Shown here one piece after another: positions 1-6,509 of a stretch of 10,709 nt of DNA. Below the pieces are notes generated by a model, which ran no database searches, was not told the DNA's origin, and was given only the letters and a program-made list of their open reading frames with translations. Within the stretch, counting starts at the first letter, position 1. Each line of letters begins with the position of its first letter. The stretch lies in NCBI RefSeq assembly GCF_000716875.1, contig NZ_JNWQ01000136.1:1-10709 (forward strand), given 5' to 3'. A program made the position numbers and the translations under genes. The stretch is from Streptomyces novaecaesareae (GTDB taxonomy: Bacteria; Actinomycetota; Actinomycetes; Streptomycetales; Streptomycetaceae).

Positions 1-1
1 G

Positions 2-1279
2 CCGGCGAGCCCGCCCGCCACCCCGGCCCCGACCGCCTCGGGCACCCCCGTCCCGGACAAGAACGCCGCGCCCGCGGACGCCCGGCTGACCCTCGCCAAG
101 CCCGGCACCCCGGTCACCGGCCCGGCGGCCAACGGGGACGCCGCGCCCGGCACCGGGGCCGTCGCCACCGGCGCCCTCGCCCCCGGCTTCACCGTCACCC
201 AGACCACCGTGGTCACCGAGCAGCGCGGCCTCGGCCTGTCCGGCCTCACCTGCACCCCGGCCGGCACCGGCTTCTGGTTCGCCGGGGCCAGCACGGCCGG
301 CGACCGGGTCGACTACCTGAGCCTGGTCAACACCGAGTCCTCCGCCGCCGTGGTCGACATCAAGCTGTACGGCGACAAGGGCCTGATCGACAACGACGCC
401 GCCAACGGCCTGACCATCGCCCCCGGCAGCTCCCAGTCCGTCCTGCTGTCGACCCTCACCAAGGGCGCCGTCGCCGACCTCGCCGTCCACGTGGTGGCCC
501 GCTCGGGCCGGATCGGCGCCGCGCTGCACGCGGCCGACGGCAACAAGGGCGCGGACTGGATCCCGGCCTCGGCCGCCCCGGCCGCCACCCAGGTGCTGCC
601 CGGCCTGCCGGCCGACACCACCACCGCTCGCCTGGTGGTCTGGGCGCCGCCGGAGGACGACGCCGACCTGAAGATCCAGCTCTCCGGCAAGAACGGCTGG
701 TTCACCCCGGCCGGCAACGAGACGATCCACGTCAAGGCGGGCATGGTGGCCGCCGTCGACCTCGGCAAGGTCACCCGGGACGAGGTCGCCGGGCTGCGGC
801 TGTCGCCCAGCGACGACAAGCACCCCACGCCGATCGTGGCCGGGCTGCGGGTCGACCGGGCGGCGGGCAACGGCAAGAGCGACGCGGCCTGGCTCACCGG
901 CACCGCCCCGGTCGGCGCGCGAGCCAGCGTCGCCGACAACCGGGCCGGCGCCTCCACGCTCTACCTGACCTCCACCGGCGACGCCGCCACCGTCCGGATC
1001 ACCGCCTCGGCCGGCAGCGGCGGCGGCACCCCGGCCACCAAGGAGGTCCAGCTCCCGGCCGGCGGCACGGTCGCCCTCCCGGCGCCCGAGCCCGCCGGAC
1101 TGAACGGCGTCTTCGCGCTCACCGTGGAGACCGTCTCCGGCGGCCCGGTGGCCGCCGCCCGGATGCTCTCCATCCCCGCCAAGGACGTGCCGATGTTCAC
1201 CGTCCAGGCGCTGCACGACGACCACAGCACCGTCAAGGTCCCGCAGGCCGCCCAGGACCCGGGCGTCGTCCTGCGCTGA
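2..1279 (+). CDS. DUF5719 family protein, 5'-truncated
   Basis: The frame is open from base 2 to the TGA at 1277-1279, giving 425 visible residues. The true start lies left of the window, so the GTG at 209 should not be taken as the start. The first 60 or so visible residues are a low-complexity Pro/Ala/Gly/Thr linker (PASPPATPAPTASGTPVPDK and onward). The folded part then begins around 'LTCTPAGTGFWFAGAST', which resembles the opening of the actinobacterial DUF5719 domain, followed by repeated beta-rich segments such as 'YLSLVNTESSAAVVDIKLYG' and 'STLYLTSTGDAATVRITA'. Members I recall from Streptomyces are secreted or membrane-anchored proteins of unknown function; the anchor would be upstream of the window. 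The family call is by recognition of sequence and of the neighbouring metallopeptidase/DUF3499/manB order. No enzymatic motif is visible. Confidence 0.8.
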   Translation, partial: PASPPATPAPTASGTPVPDKNAAPADARLTLAKPGTPVTGPAANGDAAPGTGAVATGALAPGFTVTQTTVVTEQRGLGLSGLTCTPAGTGFWFAGASTAGDRVDYLSLVNTESSAAVVDIKLYGDKGLIDNDAANGLTIAPGSSQSVLLSTLTKGAVADLAVHVVARSGRIGAALHAADGNKGADWIPASAAPAATQVLPGLPADTTTARLVVWAPPEDDADLKIQLSGKNGWFTPAGNETIHVKAGMVAAVDLGKVTRDEVAGLRLSPSDDKHPTPIVAGLRVDRAAGNGKSDAAWLTGTAPVGARASVADNRAGASTLYLTSTGDAATVRITASAGSGGGTPATKEVQLPAGGTVALPAPEPAGLNGVFALTVETVSGGPVAAARMLSIPAKDVPMFTVQALHDDHSTVKVPQAAQDPGVVLR

Positions 1280-1285
1280 GCAGCC

Positions 1286-1320
1286 GTCGGGGGCGGTACC
1301 TTCCCGGTACCGCCCCCGAC
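1286..1320. terminator. Bidirectional hairpin terminator
   Basis: A perfect 15-bp inverted repeat (GTCGGGGGCGGTACC at 1286-1300, complement at 1306-1320) encloses a 5-nt loop, TTCCC. It lies 6 nt after the DUF5719 stop and 18 nt beyond the stop of the convergent metallopeptidase gene. No U-tract follows on either strand, as is common for streptomycete terminators. Confidence 0.8.
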
Positions 1321-1338
1321 CCGCCGCGTCCTGCGCTC

Positions 1339-1791
1339 TCAGTCCTCGTCGTAGCGCGGGTCGATCGCGTCCGGCGAGAGCCCCAACAGCTCGGCGACCT
1401 GCTCGATCAGGATCTCGTGCACCAGCGCCGCCCGGTCCTCCCGGGTCTTCGCCCGGATCTCCACCGGCCGCCGGTACACCACGATCTGGCTCTTGTGCCC
1501 CTGGTTGCCCGGCGACACCCGCCCCAGCGGCACGCCGTCCTCGGCGTCCGCGCCGTCCGGCTCGTGCAGCGGCACCTCCTGGACGGCGAACTCGACCTCG
1601 ATCAGCTGCGGCCAACGCCGCTCCAGCCGCTCCACCGACTCACGCACGTAGTCGTCGAACAGTTCGGAGCGGGTGAGTGAGATCGGCACCTGCGGCGGCG
1701 CCAGGGGGCCGCGCAGCCCCCTGCCGTGCCGGTCCCGATGCCGGGGGCGGCGCGCTGGGCCTGTCGATGACTGCGGTGCGGAGCTGTCCAT
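1339..1791 (-). CDS. Zincin-like metallopeptidase family protein, degenerate motif
   Basis: This encodes 150 aa. The ATG at 1791 begins MDSSAPQSS, the usual N-terminus in streptomycete relatives as I recall them. The frame stays open upstream to a GTG at 1950, but that extension would cover the divergent promoter region and overlap no recognisable domain. The N-terminus is basic and low in complexity (ARRPRHRDRHGRG, residues 13-25). The domain starts near residue 38 (SLTRSELFDDYVRESVERL) and includes the strand 'SQIVVYRRPVEIR' at 101-113. The position of the zincin HExxH motif reads HEILIEQVAELLGL (residues 125-138): H125 and E126 are present, but the second histidine is Ile129. Peptidase activity is therefore doubtful, and the name reflects fold family only. 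No strong Shine-Dalgarno sequence is seen. A TACTCT -10-like box ends 10 nt before the ATG, so the mRNA leader may be very short. Confidence 0.8.
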   Translation of the reverse strand: MDSSAPQSSTGPARRPRHRDRHGRGLRGPLAPPQVPISLTRSELFDDYVRESVERLERRWPQLIEVEFAVQEVPLHEPDGADAEDGVPLGRVSPGNQGHKSQIVVYRRPVEIRAKTREDRAALVHEILIEQVAELLGLSPDAIDPRYDED

Positions 1792-1801
1792 ATCACTGCC
1801 G

Positions 1802-1807
1802 AGAGTA
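1802..1807 (-). promoter_or_regulatory. Putative -10 box of the metallopeptidase gene
   Basis: TACTCT on the minus strand fits TANNNT, the actinobacterial housekeeping -10. It ends 10 nt upstream of the ATG at 1791, which would give a leader of only a few bases. No good -35 is visible; that position is occupied by the inverted repeat at 1819-1840. Confidence 0.35.
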
Positions 1808-1818
1808 GTCCTTGGACG

Positions 1819-1840
1819 GTCGGAAGTGGACCACTCCGAC
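1819..1840. repeat. Inverted repeat in the divergent promoter region (operator candidate)
   Basis: GTCGGAAGTGG (1819-1829), then one base, then CCACTCCGAC (1831-1840). The arms are complementary apart from one extra A in the left arm. The repeat lies upstream of the predicted -10 of the minus-strand metallopeptidase gene, at about the -35 distance. The near-zero spacer fits a dimeric repressor site better than an RNA hairpin. No regulator is identified. Confidence 0.4.
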
Positions 1841-1940
1841 GGGGAATCGCCCGGGGCGGTCGAGACACGGCCCCGGCGCTCGGAGGCGACACGGCACACG
1901 CTCCTGACAGGCGGTCTTCGCTCCCCGGCGGGGAGTGCTG

Positions 1941-1946
1941 TACCGT
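1941..1946 (+). promoter_or_regulatory. Putative -10 box giving a leaderless DUF3499 mRNA
   Basis: TACCGT (TANNNT) ends 8 nt before the GTG at 1955. Transcription would start at or within a base or two of the start codon. There is no Shine-Dalgarno sequence at a useful distance (the GGGGAG at 1930-1935 is about 19 nt away), which supports leaderless initiation. The spacer upstream contains a small hairpin, CTCCCC/GGGGAG (1921-1935). Confidence 0.45.
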
Positions 1947-1954
1947 CCACCCTC

Positions 1955-2320
1955 GTGAGCTCTGTACGTCGTTGTTCGCGGACCGCGTGCGGCCGGCCGG
2001 CCGTCGCAACCCTGACGTACGTCTACGCGGACTCCACCGCCGTGCTGGGCCCGCTCGCCACCTACGCCGAGCCGCACTGCTACGACCTGTGCGCCGAGCA
2101 CGCCGAGCGCCTCACCGCCCCGCGCGGCTGGGAGGTCGTCCGGCTCGCCGCCGAGGCCGGGCCGCTGCGCCGCAGCAGCGACGACCTGGAGGCACTCGCC
2201 AACGCCGTCCGCGAGGCCGCCCGCCCGCAGACGCCGCGTCAGGGCCGTTCGCCCGAGGGCGAGTCCACCGAGGGCAGCCGTCGAGGCCATCTGCGGGTCC
2301 TTCGCTCACCGGACAACTGA
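1955..2320 (+). CDS. DUF3499 family putative zinc-binding protein
   Basis: This encodes 121 aa from GTG 1955 (MSSVRRCSRTACGRPAVATL) to TGA 2318-2320. The body 'TYVYADSTAVLGPLATYAEP', followed by HCYDLCAEHAERLTAPRGWE, is nearly invariant in streptomycete DUF3499 proteins as I recall them. Likely metal ligands are C7, C12, C42 and C46, with H41 and H49 nearby, giving a zinc-ribbon-like CX4C...CX3C arrangement. The C-terminus 'RRGHLRVLRSPDN' is also characteristic; the stretch between (about residues 90-108) is variable and probably disordered. The frame is open further upstream, but no ATG or GTG lies between 1673 and 1955, and the -10-like TACCGT just before 1955 favours the short start. The function of DUF3499 is not established; a nucleic-acid or protein contact is only inference. 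It sits divergent from the metallopeptidase gene and 123 nt before manB. Confidence 0.88.
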   Translation: MSSVRRCSRTACGRPAVATLTYVYADSTAVLGPLATYAEPHCYDLCAEHAERLTAPRGWEVVRLAAEAGPLRRSSDDLEALANAVREAARPQTPRQGRSPEGESTEGSRRGHLRVLRSPDN

Positions 2321-2355
2321 GGCCGTACGCGCACCGCGCGTGCGTCCGGCACAGG

Positions 2356-2361
2356 TACGCT
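2356..2361 (+). promoter_or_regulatory. Putative -10 box of manB
   Basis: TACGCT (TANNNT) lies in the 123-nt gap between DUF3499 and manB. It predicts a start near 2368 and a leader of about 75 nt. No convincing -35 is present, so the call is tentative and read-through from DUF3499 is also possible. Confidence 0.35.
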
Positions 2362-2443
2362 GCCCGTCTACCGCCACCGCGCCCGTCGACCGGACGGGTG
2401 GTGGCCCCGACGTATTCAGTCCAGAGACCAGGGTGGAGCCGCA

Positions 2444-3829
2444 GTGCGCGACCTCAAGCAGCTCGTCAAGGCGTACGACGTCCGAGGCGTCGTCCCGGAC
2501 CAGTGGGACGAGAGCCTGTCCCGGGCCTTCGGTGCCGCGTTCGTGCAGGTCACCGGCGCGACCGCGATCGTGGTCGGCCACGACATGCGCCCCTCCTCCC
2601 CGTCGCTGAGCCTGGCCTTCGCCGAGGGCGCCGCCGCCTACGGTGCCGACGTGGTGCAGATCGGGCTCTGCTCGACCGACCAGCTCTACTACGCCAGCGG
2701 CAAGCTCGACCTGCCCGGCGCGATGTTCACCGCCAGCCACAACCCGGCCCAGTACAACGGCATCAAGCTGTGCCGGGCCGGCGCCGCCCCGGTCGGCCAG
2801 GACACCGGCCTGTCCGAGATCCGCGAGCTGGTCGAGGCCTGGACCGCCGAGGACGACACCGTCACGATCCCGGCCAAGGGCGTGAAGCCGGGCGTGCTCT
2901 CCGAGCAGGACACCCTGCGCGGCTACGCCGACCACCTGCTCGGCCTCGTCGACCTCACCACGATCCGCCCGCTCAAGGTCGCGGTGGACGCCGGCAACGG
3001 CATGGGCGGCCACACCGTGCCGACCGTCTTCGACGGCCTGCCGATCGAGCTCGTCCCGATGTACTTCGAGCTGGACGGCACCTTCCCCAACCACGAGGCC
3101 AACCCGCTCGACCCGAAGAACCTGGTCGACCTGCAGGCCAAGGTCCGCGAGGTCGGCGCCGACCTGGGCCTGGCCTTCGACGGCGACGCCGACCGCTGCT
3201 TCGTCGTGGACGAGCGCGGCGAGCCGGTCTCCCCGTCCGCGATCACCGCCCTGGTCGCCGCCCGCGAGATCGCCCGCGCCAAGGCCGCCGGCGAGGCCGA
3301 GCCGACGATCATCCACAACCTGATCACCTCCTGGACCGTCCCCGAGGTGGTCCGCGAGCTCGGCGCCAAGCCGGTGCGCACCCGGGTCGGCCACTCCTTC
3401 ATCAAGCAGGAGATGGCCGTCACCGACGCCGTCTTCGGCGGCGAGCACTCCGCCCACTACTACTTCCGCGACTTCTGGCGCGCCGACACCGGCATGCTGG
3501 CCGCGCTGCACGTGCTGGCCGCGCTCGGCGGGCAGCCGGGCACGCTCTCCGAGCTGACCGCCGAGTACGACCGCTACGCCGCCTCCGGCGAGATCAACAG
3601 CACCGTCGCCGACCAGGCCGCCAGCACCGCCGCCGTCCGCGCCGCCTACGCCGGGCTGGAGGGCACCAGCGTGGACGAGCTGGACGGCATGACCGTGGCC
3701 GGCCCGGACTGGTGGTTCAACCTGCGCGCCTCCAACACCGAGCCGCTGCTGCGCCTGAACGTCGAGGCCAAGGACCCGGCCAAGATGGCCGAGCTGCGCG
3801 ACGGCGTGCTGGCCATCGTCCGCGGCTGA
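2444..3829 (+). CDS. manB: Phosphomannomutase / phosphoglucomutase
   Basis: This 461-aa cytosolic enzyme of the alpha-D-phosphohexomutase superfamily interconverts mannose-6-phosphate and mannose-1-phosphate, the precursor of GDP-mannose; many members also act on glucose phosphates. All four signature loops are intact. The phosphoserine loop is TASHNP (96-101, catalytic Ser98). The Mg-binding loop is DGDADR (246-251). The sugar-specificity loop is GGEHSAH (332-338), with Ala where many members have Gly. The phosphate-binding loop is RASNTEP (428-434). Length and N-terminus ([15 protein letters not shown]) are normal for actinobacterial ManB. The start is GTG 2444, five bases after GGAG (2435-2438). 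The gene is followed by a strong hairpin and then the Trm112-like gene. In S. coelicolor the homologue (SCO3028, from memory) lies in the same context and feeds mannosylated glycoconjugates. Confidence 0.95.
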   Translation: MRDLKQLVKAYDVRGVVPDQWDESLSRAFGAAFVQVTGATAIVVGHDMRPSSPSLSLAFAEGAAAYGADVVQIGLCSTDQLYYASGKLDLPGAMFTASHNPAQYNGIKLCRAGAAPVGQDTGLSEIRELVEAWTAEDDTVTIPAKGVKPGVLSEQDTLRGYADHLLGLVDLTTIRPLKVAVDAGNGMGGHTVPTVFDGLPIELVPMYFELDGTFPNHEANPLDPKNLVDLQAKVREVGADLGLAFDGDADRCFVVDERGEPVSPSAITALVAAREIARAKAAGEAEPTIIHNLITSWTVPEVVRELGAKPVRTRVGHSFIKQEMAVTDAVFGGEHSAHYYFRDFWRADTGMLAALHVLAALGGQPGTLSELTAEYDRYAASGEINSTVADQAASTAAVRAAYAGLEGTSVDELDGMTVAGPDWWFNLRASNTEPLLRLNVEAKDPAKMAELRDGVLAIVRG

Positions 3830-3857
3830 CCCCGGTCCGCGCCTGACCTCAGCGCGT

Positions 3858-3897
3858 GGTGCCCCGGCCGGTAGGGTTGCCTATCGGCCGGGGCACC
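3858..3897. terminator. Long hairpin after manB, overlapping the Trm112 promoter
   Basis: The stem is 18 bp with one G.U pair (3858-3875 with 3880-3897; outer arms GGTGCCCCGGCCG / CGGCCGGGGCACC) and has a 4-nt loop, GTTG. It begins 28 nt after the manB stop and can act as its terminator. No U-tract follows. The inner left arm contains the TAGGGT that looks like the -10 of the next gene. Confidence 0.65.
3872..3877 (+). promoter_or_regulatory. Putative -10 box of the Trm112-like gene
   Basis: TAGGGT (TANNNT) predicts a start near 3884, leaving a leader of about 46 nt. It is embedded in CCCGGCCGGTAGGGTTG, which recurs almost unchanged before the transporter gene (5477-5492). No clear -35 is seen. 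Confidence 0.45.
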
Positions 3898-3929
3898 TCC
3901 GTGCCACCACCGATCTTTGGAGAGCCCTC

Positions 3930-4112
3930 ATGAAGCTCGAATCCTTCCTGCTGGAGATCCTGGTCTGCCCGCAGTGCCGGGCCGCGCTCGTCGAGGGCGG
4001 CACCGAGGAGCAGCCTGAGCTGGTCTGCACCGGCGCGGACTGCGGCCTCGCGTACCCGGTCCGCGACGGCATCCCGGTCCTCCTGGTGGACGAGGCCCGC
4101 CGCCCGGCCTGA
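3930..4112 (+). CDS. Trm112 family zinc-ribbon protein
   Basis: This encodes 60 aa, the normal size for bacterial Trm112-like proteins. Four cysteines form a CX2C...CX4C ribbon: C13 and C16 (LVCPQC), then C33 and C38 (LVCTGADC). The family signature '[17 protein letters not shown]' follows at 42-58. In eukaryotes and archaea Trm112 activates methyltransferases acting on tRNA, rRNA and release factors. The partner of the bacterial stand-alone form is not settled, so a methyltransferase-cofactor role here is inference. The start ATG 3930 has a good GGAGAG at 3919-3924 with a 5-nt spacer. It lies between manB and the SIS gene, probably in one transcription unit with the latter, which starts 106 nt downstream. 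Confidence 0.93.
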   Translation: MKLESFLLEILVCPQCRAALVEGGTEEQPELVCTGADCGLAYPVRDGIPVLLVDEARRPA

Positions 4113-4163
4113 TCCTGGGGGCGTGTCGCGCGCTGATCCGACGCGCGTCGTCAGACCCGCCCC

Positions 4164-4176
4164 GGGGCGAAGCCCC
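4164..4176. repeat. Small GC hairpin between the Trm112 and SIS genes
   Basis: GGGGC-GAA-GCCCC forms a 5-bp stem with a GNA-type triloop in the 106-nt gap 4113-4218. An imperfect CGCGCG pair (4127-4132 and 4143-4148) lies just upstream. Such GGGGCGAAGCCCC hairpins are common between streptomycete genes. It is too short to be a sure terminator and may only partially attenuate read-through. Confidence 0.35.
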
Positions 4177-4218
4177 ACCCCGCCAGCCGCCCCAGGACAG
4201 CAGCCGGAGGCCCTCCGC

Positions 4219-5463
4219 ATGCTCGACGACACCCTGCTCGACGACCCGGCCGCCCTCCAGCGCGCCGACCAGGACCGCGCGCTGCTGGCCCTGGCCGGGG
4301 CCGGCGCCCGGGTCCGCACCGCGCTGCGGCAGGCCGACGCGGCCGGCCTCGACCGGCTGCGCCCGGACGGCCGTCCGCGCGCCGTCCTGGTCGCCGGGCA
4401 CGGCAGTGCGCTGACCGCCGCCGAGATGCTGGCCGCGCTGGCCGGCAGCGCCAGCCTGGTCGTCCCGCTGCCGCCGTCCGAGGCCGTCGCTCCGCGCGCC
4501 GACCGGGCCGGTGCCCCGCCCGCGTTCACCTCCGGGCTCGGCTGGCAGCTGCCCGGCTGGGCCGGGCCGCTCGACCTGCTGGTGATCAGCTCCGCCGACG
4601 GCGGGGAGCAGGGCCTGGTCGGCCTCGCCGAGCAGGCCTACGCGCGCGGCTGCGCGATCGTCGTCACCGCCCCGGCGGGCAGCGCGCTGGCCGAGGCCGC
4701 GCTGCAGGTGCGCGCGCTGCCGCTGCCGTACGTGACCTCGGTGCTGCCCGAGGACGGCCCGCCGGTCGCGGCCGCCGAGCCGGACCTGCCGGCCGAGGAC
4801 CCGGCCGCGCTGTGGTCCCACCTCACCCCGCTGCTGGCGCTGGCCCAGAAGATCGGCCTCACCCAGCTGCCGTACGACGCGCTGGCGGGCGTCGCCGACC
4901 TGCTGGACGCCACCGCGGTGCGCTGCCGCCCCGACGCGGCCGCGTACACCAACCCGGCGAAGGGCCTGGCCGCGCGGCTGGCCGGGACCGTCCCGCTGCT
5001 GTGGGCCGAGGGCCCGATCGCCGGGGCGGCCGCCGACCGCTTCGCCGCCCAGCTGGCCGACCGGGCCGGGCGGCCGGCCCTGGCCGGGGAACTGCCGCAG
5101 GTGCTCACCGCCCACCGGGGCATGTTCACCGGGCAGCTGGGCGCGGGCGCGGACCCGGACGACTTCTTCCGCGACCGGGTCGAGGAGCCGGACCCGCTGC
5201 ACCTCCAGGTGCTGCTGCTGCGGCACGTTCCGGGTACGGCCGGATCGACGGAGGAACAGGACGGCCCGGCCGAGGTGCCGGAGGAGGACGCCGGCCCGCG
5301 CAGCTTCGGCGTGACCAGGGCGCACCGGCTGGCCGCCGCGCACGACGTCCGGCTGACCGAGTACGCGAGCACCCGGCCGGAGGCGCTGCACGCGCTGGCC
5401 GACCTGGTCGCGCTGACCGACTTCGCCGCCGTCTACCTGGGGCTCGCCGCCGCGCAGGCCTGA
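4219..5463 (+). CDS. SIS-domain protein, phosphoglucose/phosphomannose isomerase-like
   Basis: This encodes 414 aa from ATG 4219 (MLDDTLLDDPAAL), which has GGAGG at 4206-4210 and an 8-nt spacer. An in-frame GTG at 4123 would add 32 Pro/Ala/Arg residues, has no ribosome site and is rejected. An N-terminal SIS-like Rossmann domain covers about 53-175 (RAVLVAGHGSALTAAEML at 54-71; DLLVISSADGGEQGL at 119-133). A C-terminal half resembling the C-terminal domain of bifunctional phosphoglucose/phosphomannose isomerases covers about 195-410 (VPLLWAEGPIAGAAADRFAAQ near 258-278; LADLVALTDFAAVYLGLA at 393-410). Key features look eroded. The usual sugar-phosphate loop 'SxSGxTxE' reads SSADGGE, 'ELPExNHNE' reads ELPQVLTAHRG (291-301), and the chain ends where family enzymes continue to a conserved lysine. 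A structural or regulatory role in mannose metabolism is possible; isomerase activity is uncertain. Confidence 0.82.
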   Translation: MLDDTLLDDPAALQRADQDRALLALAGAGARVRTALRQADAAGLDRLRPDGRPRAVLVAGHGSALTAAEMLAALAGSASLVVPLPPSEAVAPRADRAGAPPAFTSGLGWQLPGWAGPLDLLVISSADGGEQGLVGLAEQAYARGCAIVVTAPAGSALAEAALQVRALPLPYVTSVLPEDGPPVAAAEPDLPAEDPAALWSHLTPLLALAQKIGLTQLPYDALAGVADLLDATAVRCRPDAAAYTNPAKGLAARLAGTVPLLWAEGPIAGAAADRFAAQLADRAGRPALAGELPQVLTAHRGMFTGQLGAGADPDDFFRDRVEEPDPLHLQVLLLRHVPGTAGSTEEQDGPAEVPEEDAGPRSFGVTRAHRLAAAHDVRLTEYASTRPEALHALADLVALTDFAAVYLGLAAAQA

Positions 5464-5485
5464 GACGGTCGGGCCGCCCGGCCGG

Positions 5486-5491
5486 TAGGTT
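5486..5491 (+). promoter_or_regulatory. Putative -10 box of the CDF transporter gene
   Basis: TAGGTT (TANNNT) sits within CCCGGCCGGTAGGTTG (5477-5492), 23 nt after the SIS stop and 43 nt before the transporter ATG. It predicts a leader of about 37 nt. The surrounding block nearly repeats the one at 3863-3879. Confidence 0.45.
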
Positions 5492-5534
5492 GAGCGCTCG
5501 ACGACGCTTGACCGAACCGTGAGGATTGCTTGGC

Positions 5535-6509
5535 ATGAGTACCGAAGGCGGCACCAAGGCACTGGTGGCGGCGCTGTCCGCGAATCTGGCGATCGCGGCG
5601 GCCAAGTTCACCGCCTTCGGCTTCACCGGCTCCTCCTCGATGCTGGCCGAGGGCGTGCACTCGGTGGCCGACTCCGGCAACCAGGTGCTGCTGCTGGTCG
5701 GTGGCAAGCGGGCGCGCCGGGCGGCGGACGAGGAGCACCCGTTCGGGTACGGCCGCGAGCGCTACGTGTACGGCTTCCTGGTGGCCATCGTGCTGTTCAG
5801 CGTCGGTGGCCTGTTCGCGGTCTACGAGGGCTGGCACAAGGTCAACCACCCGGAGGCTCTGGACTCCTGGGGCTGGGCGGTCGGCGTGCTGGTCTTCGCC
5901 ATCGCGATGGAGGGCTGGTCCTTCCTCACCGCGGTGCGCGAGTCGGCGAAGATCAAGGGCGCCCAGAGCTGGACGCAGTTCATCCGCACCGCCAAGGCGC
6001 CGGAGCTGCCGGTGGTGCTGCTGGAGGACACCGGCGCGCTGATCGGCCTGGTGCTCGCGCTGTTCGGCGTCTCGCTCACCGTGATCACCGGGGACGGCGT
6101 CTGGGACGGCATCGGCACCCTGTGCATCGGCGTCCTGCTGGTGGTGATCGCCGTGGTGCTCGCCCTGGAGACCAAGTCGCTGCTGCTCGGCGAGTCCGCC
6201 GACAGGGACTCGGTGCGGCGGATCCGCGAGGCCCTGGTGGACGGCCGGTCGGTCACCGGGGTGATCCACATGCGGACCCTGCACCTGGGCCCGGAGGAGC
6301 TGCTCGTCGCCGCCAAGATCGCGGTCAACGCGGAGGACAGCGCCGCCCGGGTGGCGGCGGCCATCGACGCGGCGGAGGAGCGCGTCCGGGCGGCCGTGCC
6401 GATCGCCCGGGCGATCTACCTGGAGCCCGACGTCTACAGCGCCGAGAAGGCCGCGGCGGGCGAGGACCCGGCCGCCACGCCGGGCGGCCCGGGGCCCGCA
6501 GCCGAGTAG
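5535..6509 (+). CDS. Cation diffusion facilitator transporter, ZnT9-like
   Basis: This encodes a 324-aa inner-membrane protein, probably exporting a divalent metal such as Zn2+ in exchange for protons. Six hydrophobic segments lie at about 9-29, 36-57, 77-97, 112-132, 160-182 and 188-210, followed by a cytoplasmic domain (about 215-300) and a disordered Pro/Ala tail. TM2 carries the CDF signature AEGVHSVADSGNQ with H42 and D46 as metal ligands. The loop before TM3 has 'EEHPFGYGRERY' (67-78). TM5 reads LLEDTGALIG (162-171) with E164 and D165, not the HxxxD of zinc exporters such as ZitB. This is the pattern I associate with the SLC30A9/ZnT9 branch, so metal specificity should not be assumed. 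The ATG at 5535 has GAGGA at 5521-5525 with a 9-nt spacer; an upstream TTG at 5526 would leave no spacer. It probably has its own promoter at 5486. Confidence 0.9.
   Translation: MSTEGGTKALVAALSANLAIAAAKFTAFGFTGSSSMLAEGVHSVADSGNQVLLLVGGKRARRAADEEHPFGYGRERYVYGFLVAIVLFSVGGLFAVYEGWHKVNHPEALDSWGWAVGVLVFAIAMEGWSFLTAVRESAKIKGAQSWTQFIRTAKAPELPVVLLEDTGALIGLVLALFGVSLTVITGDGVWDGIGTLCIGVLLVVIAVVLALETKSLLLGESADRDSVRRIREALVDGRSVTGVIHMRTLHLGPEELLVAAKIAVNAEDSAARVAAAIDAAEERVRAAVPIARAIYLEPDVYSAEKAAAGEDPAATPGGPGPAAE

Noticed and set aside
2306..3511. A 401-codon minus-strand frame opposite manB
   Set aside because: It is the mirror frame of a gene with strong third-position GC. It has no domain and no promoter.
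1972..3846. A 624-codon plus-strand frame rich in Arg, Pro and Gly
   Set aside because: It is a shifted-frame shadow of DUF3499 and manB. The composition is typical of out-of-frame high-GC reading and there is no ribosome site.
4123..4218. GTG 4123 as the start of the SIS protein
   Set aside because: It would add a Pro/Ala/Arg stretch over intergenic hairpin sequence and lacks a ribosome site, whereas ATG 4219 has GGAGG at good spacing.
3928..5562. A 544-codon minus-strand frame opposite the Trm112 and SIS genes
   Set aside because: It is an antisense shadow, low in complexity (Gly/Arg/Gln/Val), spanning two real genes.
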